Positions 34,774 through 39,632 of a DNA stretch of 39,632 nt are shown in pieces (positions within the stretch are counted from its first letter, which is position 1; each line of letters opens with the position of its first letter). Under the pieces are notes generated by a model. That model saw only the letters and a program-made list of their open reading frames with translations. It searched no databases and was not told where the DNA came from. The DNA comes from Desulfobacteria bacterium (lineage in GTDB: Bacteria; Desulfobacterota; Desulfobacteria; Desulfobacterales; C00003060): the NCBI GenBank assembly GCA_030145395.1, contig JAQYVR010000055.1, positions 1 through 39,632 of the forward strand, in the 5' to 3' direction. A program made the position numbers and the translations under genes.

Positions 34774-37098
34774 CTATTTCTGAAATCCTAGAAGGTGGGA
34801 TCTGAGATTTGCTGATCGGTTCTTTAGGCCAAGTTTCAGTCTGAGGTTTTCTCTGTGAAATTCGACCGCCCTTGTGGACACATTTAACAATTCGGCAATC
34901 TCTTTACTTGTTTTGCCGTGCTTTATAAGATCGGCTATTTGAATCTCTCTGGGTGTGAGGCCCAAATATTTCGAGGACAGCTTTCCCAAAAACGGAGACA
35001 CGATGTCATCCAGACTCGATTCAATTATGTTTACGTAACCCGCCTGTCTTGTGTCTAGTCGGGTGTTGTGTAGCATCGCAACGTACGGCAAAACCAGTTC
35101 CTTCACGTTTGACAAGACCTTTTCTTCAAGGTCGCCCTTATCCTCCTCCCGCTGTTTCAGTAGTACTTTCAGGGCGGTGTTAACTTCCTCAAGGCTACGG
35201 GCCTGAGCATTCAATTGTTCCGTTCGGTCGCGGAGTGCTTCCTCAGCCCGTTTTCGCTCAGTGATATCAGCGATGTTACCCAATATTGCAGGCGCTCCCT
35301 GATACTCTATGCGGGTGTTTCTCCTTGTGATCCACAAGGTCTCTCCGTCTTTTGTCAGGCCCCTTGCTTCGTATTCCGATGGGGCGGACTCTCCCTCTAA
35401 CCTCTTTGTCCTGATGCTGTCGGTCAAAGCTCTGTCCTGAGGATGAACCAGCTTCCACGATTCCATAACAAGTAGCTCCTCATTTGAATATCGATAGATT
35501 TCGGCAAACCTTTTGTTGGCAAATACGACCTTCCTGTCCTGGTCGATGTAAATGCCGGTCAGCGAATTTTCAACCAAACCGCTGTACTTTTCTTCGGATG
35601 CCCGTAAGGCTTCCTCCGCCCGCTTGCGTTCGGTGATGTCAATGGATGTTATGATAGCTCCGTCGCTAAACGGAGATAAGTTTATGTTCAAGAATCTGTT
35701 GTCATATTGCAGTTCGGGAAAATCTTTTGGTTTTCCTATCCTCAAGCAGTCCATCAATTCCTTATGCATATTTATCCTGTGCTTCCCTGCATAGTCCTTG
35801 TACATTCTGTCTCCAAGCTTAGGCAGCCTATCGTTTGGTTTTTCTTTTGCTCCCTCCTCTTTTGCTTTGTTGAAGCCGGTCACTTTTCCTTCAAGGTCTA
35901 CTATGATCGTTTCGATAGGGTTATTCATGAATAAGGCGCGGTAGCGTTCCTCACTCAGCCGAAGGGCTTCCCCTTTGCGCATGCTGTCACTGATTTCCTG
36001 CTGAAGTAATTCGTTGGCCTTCGTCAGTTCCACGGTGCGTTCTTTAACCAGTTCCTCAAGGTGTTCACGATGTTGCTGCAGTGTTTCCTCCGCCCGCTTG
36101 CGCTCGGTAATGTCTCTAAATATACCTTCTACAGCTATAGGCTTGCCTGAGTTATCGTAAACAAAGTGGGAGCTGGTTTCTCCAACCACCGGAGTGCCGT
36201 CTTTTTTCCTTAGGATTATTTCATAACTGGTTAACTCTCCGTGCTTTTTGAGGTTTTTCAGAAAGATCTCTCTGTCGTCTGGACGATAATAAAAATCTTT
36301 GGCAAGGCTTCTTCCCGTCGGTTCGTCGGTACTGTCATACCCCAACAGTTTGACCGCGGATGGACTCACCGACATCAAATTGCCTTCGAGGTCTGCACGG
36401 TAGTAAATGTCGACCATCTTTTCGATGATGGTCCTGTAGTCTCTTTCGCTTTCTCGAAGGGCCCCCTCTGCCGTTTTGCGATCGGCTATTTCTCGAGACA
36501 CACTCTCAATGGTCTCGTTTGTCACGTTCTTTAGGTATTCCAATAGTTCCACCTGAGAGATTCCCGACACCCTGGCATTGAGGTTGCCTTTCGAAACCCT
36601 GTGCAAGACATCGAAGTGTTCAGCAAGGCCTATGGCAAACTCATGAGATAAATTAACGATTCCTCCCAGATTCATGGCGGTCAGGTTGACCATGTTTTTC
36701 AACTTAGCAATCAATTCGAGTTCAGACGCCTCGGGTATCCTGACTTCGGGGTCTCCAGCAGAGATCTGTCTTAATGCTTCGAAGACCTCGGATAAGCCCA
36801 GAGCCATCTCCATGCTGATGCCTTCCAGTTCCCGGTCGCGTTCCTCAACCATCCGCCTGAATTCCAAGAACTGTTTATGAACTACCTTTACGGTTTGTTC
36901 CAACGAAGCAGGATCTACGTTCGCCCTAAAAGGCTCGCAGCCAAGGCATATCTCTGCTTTTTCCAGGAATGTTCCCTGGATCTCATTCCGACAATGTGTC
37001 CCTGAGACGAGCCAACACCAGGGCTCCTGTGACTTGTGGACTGGGCATTCCGTTTCTTTACATTTGAAAAATTCCCAGCACCTCACCGTATTCTTCAT
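34774..37098 (-). CDS. Two-CW/HAMP/PAS sensor with LuxR-type DNA-binding domain
   Basis: 774 residues, no membrane segment. Domains: two-CW Cys-rich N-terminus (C7, C13, C18, C28, C36, C51, C54, all at the same positions as in the kinase at 1436-5104); two HAMP-like units (about 95-205); three PAS domains (about 215-335, 380-490, 495-615), each ending in DITERKRAEE; a coiled coil; and a GerE/LuxR helix-turn-helix (about 713-770: LTPREIQIADLIKHGKTSKEIA, then VSTRAVEFHRENL). There is no kinase or receiver domain, so the sensor is probably a one-component transcription regulator. AGGAG lies about 8 bases before the ATG. A 16-bp palindrome 220 bases upstream could be its operator (inference). Confidence 0.9.
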   Translation of the reverse strand: MKNTVRCWEFFKCKETECPVHKSQEPWCWLVSGTHCRNEIQGTFLEKAEICLGCEPFRANVDPASLEQTVKVVHKQFLEFRRMVEERDRELEGISMEMALGLSEVFEALRQISAGDPEVRIPEASELELIAKLKNMVNLTAMNLGGIVNLSHEFAIGLAEHFDVLHRVSKGNLNARVSGISQVELLEYLKNVTNETIESVSREIADRKTAEGALRESERDYRTIIEKMVDIYYRADLEGNLMSVSPSAVKLLGYDSTDEPTGRSLAKDFYYRPDDREIFLKNLKKHGELTSYEIILRKKDGTPVVGETSSHFVYDNSGKPIAVEGIFRDITERKRAEETLQQHREHLEELVKERTVELTKANELLQQEISDSMRKGEALRLSEERYRALFMNNPIETIIVDLEGKVTGFNKAKEEGAKEKPNDRLPKLGDRMYKDYAGKHRINMHKELMDCLRIGKPKDFPELQYDNRFLNINLSPFSDGAIITSIDITERKRAEEALRASEEKYSGLVENSLTGIYIDQDRKVVFANKRFAEIYRYSNEELLVMESWKLVHPQDRALTDSIRTKRLEGESAPSEYEARGLTKDGETLWITRRNTRIEYQGAPAILGNIADITERKRAEEALRDRTEQLNAQARSLEEVNTALKVLLKQREEDKGDLEEKVLSNVKELVLPYVAMLHNTRLDTRQAGYVNIIESSLDDIVSPFLGKLSSKYLGLTPREIQIADLIKHGKTSKEIAELLNVSTRAVEFHRENLRLKLGLKNRSANLRSHLLGFQK

Positions 37099-37316
37099 TT
37101 TTCACGCTCCTTCTCAACAAAAAGGCTCTGTCTATAAGCGCTGCAGCATACTTCCTGAAGGCCCCGAGCTGTTGCGTAGCTAGCAGAACTCCCGGTAAAG
37201 CCATTAGGGCAAAAGTAGACCTCGACCTGACACCTTCCGGTGGCCCTTTCTGTTTCAGCGACTCCTGTGTAATTCACAATCTCTAAACCTTAATAAGCTA
37301 TCATGCGGCGGATAAC

Positions 37317-37332
37317 GTTTTCAATTGAAAAC
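37317..37332. promoter_or_regulatory. 16-bp perfect palindrome upstream of the two-CW/LuxR gene
   Basis: GTTTTCAATTGAAAAC is a perfect two-fold palindrome, a form typical of sites for dimeric DNA-binding proteins. It lies about 220 bases before the regulator's start. No other full copy was noticed; the half-site GTTTTCAA recurs at 1335-1342. Confidence 0.3.
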
Positions 37333-37372
37333 AGGTCCCACACAGGCCGTTTTATTCGCCTTCGCCCGAATA

Positions 37373-37450
37373 CCCCGCACAGCTTGTCGTAGCGCAGCGG
37401 ACCTGTCCGCCGGAATTGTGGCGGAGATCCCGCCCAGCGGGGCTGCGGGG
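37373..37450. repeat. REP-like palindromic element, copy 2
   Basis: Outer stem CCCCGCA/TGCGGGG (37373-37379 and 37444-37450) differs from copy 1 at 5592-5670 but still pairs, while the interior AGCTTGTCG...GCGGACCTGTCCGCCGG is nearly identical. This compensated change supports a structure kept at the RNA or single-strand DNA level. Confidence 0.75.
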
Positions 37451-37572
37451 AGCTTCGTCGCACGTAAGTGGTGATGTGAAGGGGCAAAGTCTGCAGGATG
37501 GCGTTTTGCAACAAGAAGAGGTGAGGTTTTTAGATGTAAATTAAAGAGGAATGCGGAGCAGGGGTCGGTATC

Positions 37573-37636
37573 TCGTCCTATAACATACAATATGGGGGCG
37601 ATACCGGATCAACCCGCCCGGCCCGGAATAGGACGA
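37573..37636. ncRNA. Candidate structured element (nested inverted repeat)
   Basis: TCGTCCTAT (37573-37581) and ATAGGACGA (37628-37636) pair perfectly over 9 bp. GGGCG (37596-37600) and CGCCC (37615-37619) can pair inside. No known RNA family is recognised and no gene follows closely on +, so transcription and strand are unknown. Confidence 0.25.
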
Positions 37637-37706
37637 CCTATCCACCTTGGTCGGCATGTGTCCGGAAAGACTTTGGAGCAATGAATAAGGAATCTTGCGC
37701 CGGAGG

Positions 37707-37943
37707 TTACTTATTCAGTTCCTTGGCGATATGGACACGAGGGGGACATGAGCAATACCATGAACGGGCAAAAAAGACCGAAGAGATACACTCGAACGGT
37801 TCTTCTTCGAGGCATAATACAAATGATTCCATTCCGATGTCTCGCGCCTTACAGAGGCTTTCAACGTCCCGCTTGTGGCATTTTGAACCTTCGGGGAAGG
37901 ATCCTATGAGTTGTTCCATTTTCTGCAGATATGTTTCTTCCAC
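37707..37943 (-). CDS. Small Cys-rich protein of unknown function
   Basis: 78 residues from GTG 37943, with a run of G (AAGGGGGGG) about 5 bases upstream. Composition is protein-like, with six Cys: SKCHKRD, SLCKARD, VLCLEEE, FECISS and WYCSCPPR. The opposite-strand frame (37681-38097) lacks these signs. Cys and charged residues suggest a metal-binding or redox protein of the cytoplasm, but no family is claimed. It lies alone, between the REP-like element and the tRNA-Arg gene, about 250 bases downstream of the latter on the same strand. Confidence 0.55.
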   Translation of the reverse strand: MEETYLQKMEQLIGSFPEGSKCHKRDVESLCKARDIGMESFVLCLEEEPFECISSVFFARSWYCSCPPRVHIAKELNK

Positions 37944-38152
37944 CTATGCCCCCCCTTGGCTCGGCATATATGCACCGAGACAATCTGCAATTGCCGACGC
38001 CAATCTTCTAAACTACCGTTTAGCCGAAAATCTTGGCCATTGCAACACCAGATATTTGCCGGTAGACTGCCAGGCGAAACCTGGGAAAACATGGTGATAG
38101 CAGGCCAAAGGGTAGGAGAAAGGTGAGGCCACGGTGGGTATTTACGATCCAC

Positions 38153-38186
38153 AAAAAAAAGGAGTCACCCTATCGGCTAACTCCTT
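38153..38186 (-). terminator. Intrinsic terminator of tRNA-Arg
   Basis: On the minus strand AAGGAGT pairs with ACTCCTT (38186-38180 and 38165-38159) around a 14-base loop, followed by eight T (38160-38153). It starts 10 bases after the CCA end of tRNA-Arg. Confidence 0.8.
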
Positions 38187-38195
38187 GAGTTTTAT

Positions 38196-38272
<77 letters not shown>

Positions 38273-38348
38273 ATTCCTTAATCTTGTCCAGCTTCGTGCG
38301 GCAGGTTAAATTCCAGAGCCTTATTCGCGTGGTTGCGAATTCAAAAGC

Positions 38349-38454
38349 GGAATAATGGAATGTTGAAATCCTGGAACGATGCAGAAGAAAAAAGGGCCAA
38401 TCCTTTTAGGCGGATTAAACCCAGCGTTCCATGGCTCCATCGTGCCACTATTCC
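38349..38454. repeat. Imperfect palindromic element between the two tRNA genes
   Basis: GGAATAATGG (38349-38358) and CCACTATTCC (38445-38454) are inverted with one mismatch. GGAACG/CGTTCC and ATCG-type arms pair further in. No gene is inside. It resembles short ATTCC-rich repeats seen between genes in environmental bacteria. Confidence 0.5.
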
Positions 38455-38486
38455 AACTGCGAAGCGAAGCGGAGCTATGTCTATAA

Positions 38487-38563
38487 TGGGGTGAGTGAAG
38501 GGATTTGAACCCTCGACCGCCGGGGCCACAACCCGGTGCTCTGCCTACTGAGCTACACCCACC
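38487..38563 (-). tRNA. tRNA-His(GTG)
   Basis: Acceptor stem GTGGGTG pairs with CACTCAC; the base before G1 is also G (the -1 position peculiar to tRNA-His) and faces discriminator C73. The anticodon loop TTGTGGC gives anticodon GTG; the T arm is GAGGG-TTCAAAT-CCCTT, with one G-U pair, and CCA is encoded. It lies 214 bases upstream of tRNA-Arg on the same strand, possibly cotranscribed. Confidence 0.94.
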
Positions 38564-38682
38564 ATACAGCCGGTTTGTTGAAAGATCTTCATGCGCTCTT
38601 CAATTGAGGAGCTGCAACTCCATTTTCTAACACACGACTCGAGCGTTTTCAAGCAGATTCCGAGTGCTCTTCAAACTTATGA

Positions 38683-38711
38683 TTGACGGTAAAATCAATC
38701 TTCTGTATACA
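38683..38711 (+). promoter_or_regulatory. Sigma-70-type promoter for the small membrane protein and selB
   Basis: TTGACG (38683-38688) and TATACA (38706-38711) are spaced by exactly 17 bases; matches to consensus are five and four of six. Transcription would begin near 38719, 46 bases before the TTG start at 38765. Confidence 0.5.
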
Positions 38712-38764
38712 TTTGGCTGCTGCAGAAATATTCAGTTCCATACCACATTATTTGAGGCAAGCTA

Positions 38765-38938
38765 TTGACTCCACTCTACATATTCATGATTCGTGTAGTT
38801 ATGGGCATCGTTTTTGCCATTCTTGCCACACGACTGTTTTACCCTGATTCGGGTATGGTCACGGTCATGGCCGTGACCGCTGTTCTCGTTGGTATGGCCT
38901 ACATTTTGGAGAATTTTCGCAAGCGTAATAAAGAATGA
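38765..38938 (+). CDS. Small two-helix membrane protein upstream of selB
   Basis: 57 residues from TTG 38765, preferred because GAGG ends 7 bases upstream; ATG 38786 would give 50 residues without a ribosome site. Two hydrophobic segments are seen, [15 protein letters not shown] and [18 protein letters not shown], followed by a charged tail FRKRNKE. No family is recognised. It ends 17 bases before the selB start, so the two are almost certainly cotranscribed, though a link to selenocysteine insertion is not shown. Confidence 0.6.
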   Translation: MTPLYIFMIRVVMGIVFAILATRLFYPDSGMVTVMAVTAVLVGMAYILENFRKRNKE

Positions 38939-38955
38939 TGGGGAAGGGTTGATCG

Positions 38956-39632
38956 TTGAAACAGATTATTCTGGGCACGGCAGGCCACATCGACCATGGC
39001 AAGACCAGCCTGATCAAGGCCTTGACCGGCATAGACACCGATCGCCTTAAGGAGGAAAAGCTCCGCGGAATTACTATAGAATTGGGCTTTGCCTGGCTTG
39101 ACCTTCCAAGTGGCCAGCGCCTGGGTATTGTTGACGTTCCGGGGCATGAAAAATTCGTCAAGAACATGGTGGCAGGCGCCTCAGGGATAGACATTGTGGC
39201 CTTGGTTATTGCAGCCGATGAGGGGGTCATGCCTCAGACAAGGGAACACCTGGATATTTGCAGCCTCTTAAGTGTCAAGCATGGCATTGTGGTTCTGACC
39301 AAGACTGACACTGTGGATGAAGAATGGCTGGAGATGGTTAAAGACGATGTTCAGGGGTTCCTGAAAGGGACCTTTCTGGAAGATGCCCCTGTGGTTCCCG
39401 TTTCCGCTTTGACAGGTCAGGGGCTGCCACAGCTTCTTGAGGTCATGGAGACCTTGGGCGAAGTGGTTCCGGAGCGCACCTCCAGCGGGTTATTCCGTAT
39501 TCCCGTAGATCGCGTTTTTACTATGAAGGGTTTTGGTACGGTTATTACCGGGAGCCTGTTATCGGGGAAGGTCCAGGTAGGGGAGACGGTTATGATTTAC
39601 CCCGAAGGTATCCAGTCAAAGGTTCGAGGGAT
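38956..39632 (+). CDS. selB: Selenocysteine-specific elongation factor SelB (5' part)
   Basis: The first 225 residues; the gene runs off the window. The start is TTG 38956 with GGGAAGGG about 7 bases upstream. GTPase motifs are [10 protein letters not shown] (G1), RGITIELGF (G2, the SelB-typical form), DVPGHEKF (G3) and TKTD (G4). [16 protein letters not shown] opens the second, EF-Tu-like domain. SelB brings selenocysteyl-tRNA to UGA codons marked by a SECIS hairpin, so the organism probably makes selenoproteins. selA and tRNA-Sec are not in the window; no in-frame UGA typical of a selenoprotein was noticed here. Confidence 0.94.
   Translation, partial: MKQIILGTAGHIDHGKTSLIKALTGIDTDRLKEEKLRGITIELGFAWLDLPSGQRLGIVDVPGHEKFVKNMVAGASGIDIVALVIAADEGVMPQTREHLDICSLLSVKHGIVVLTKTDTVDEEWLEMVKDDVQGFLKGTFLEDAPVVPVSALTGQGLPQLLEVMETLGEVVPERTSSGLFRIPVDRVFTMKGFGTVITGSLLSGKVQVGETVMIYPEGIQSKVRG

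Larger units (their letters stand above)
37099..37706. other. Non-coding gap with operator-like palindrome, repeat and structured segment
   Basis: About 600 bases. Minus-strand frames at 37095-37277, 37290-37514 and 37321-37590 lack ribosome sites and known motifs. The gap contains the perfect palindrome at 37317-37332, the second REP-like element (37373-37450) and a nested inverted repeat (37573-37636). Confidence 0.55.

Noticed and set aside
37095-37277. Minus-strand GTG frame of 60 residues overlapping the two-CW/LuxR start by four bases
   Set aside because: The ATGA overlap is suggestive of coupling, but there is no ribosome site and no recognisable feature, so it was left out.
37681-38097. 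Plus-strand open frame of 138 residues
   Set aside because: The opposite strand carries a more protein-like Cys-rich gene with a ribosome site; this frame is probably its shadow.
38341-38529. Minus-strand open frame across the tRNA spacer and part of tRNA-His
   Set aside because: It overlaps a tRNA and a palindromic repeat; no coding evidence.

Overview
The window looks like a chromosomal segment of an anaerobic member of the Desulfobacterota (former Deltaproteobacteria), probably an uncultured sulfate reducer or syntroph. The basis is indirect: soluble sensor proteins with the Cys-rich N-terminal 'two-CW' domain, LivG/LivF ATPases next to a phenylacetate-CoA ligase-type enzyme, MeaB with an acyl-CoA dehydrogenase, radical SAM proteins, a CsgG/TPR lipoprotein and selB. 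Base composition is near 50% GC, with an AT-richer stretch at about 29.5-32.3 kb.

Layout. 1-5.1 kb: the 3' end of one hybrid sensor kinase, a TusA-like sulfur carrier gene, and a complete 1222-residue hybrid kinase whose last ~0.95 kb nearly duplicates the first gene. 5.1-5.8 kb: a non-coding gap with a palindromic repeat and a good sigma-70 promoter. 5.8-12.5 kb: a PBP4-type D,D-peptidase, livG, livF, a PaaK-like CoA ligase, a TlpA-like thioredoxin lipoprotein and a divergent DUF89 protein, all on +. 12.5-15.3 kb, on -: an SH3b protein, an MBL-fold hydrolase, a PP2A-like phosphatase and a PflA-like radical SAM protein. 15.6-19.6 kb, on +: another MBL hydrolase, meaB, an XRE-cupin regulator and an acyl-CoA dehydrogenase. 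19.7-24 kb: an RND membrane fusion protein and pump. 24.3-27.2 kb: glgX and an enoyl-CoA hydratase-family gene. 27.4-29.5 kb: a DUF481 outer-membrane protein and a frameshifted CsgG-TPR lipoprotein gene. 29.6-34.8 kb: a radical SAM-TPR protein, a YdjM-like membrane protein, an uncharacterised Cys-containing protein, an RNase Z-like MBL hydrolase and a small membrane protein. 34.8-37.1 kb, on -: a second two-CW/HAMP sensor that ends in a LuxR-type DNA-binding domain. 37.1-38.6 kb: mostly non-coding with repeats, one small Cys-rich gene, tRNA-Arg(TCG) and tRNA-His(GTG). 38.7 kb to the end: a promoter, a small membrane protein and the 5' part of selB.

The most coherent possible new system is the family of two-CW plus tandem-HAMP soluble sensors. 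The same input module, with seven Cys at identical positions, drives a His-Asp phosphorelay in one gene and a LuxR-type DNA-binding domain in another. A partly sequenced kinase paralogue and a TusA-type sulfur carrier lie beside the first, which suggests a thiol/redox or sulfur-linked input. At least four kinds of short imperfect palindromic elements are scattered between genes. No CRISPR array, prophage, transposase or rRNA was seen.
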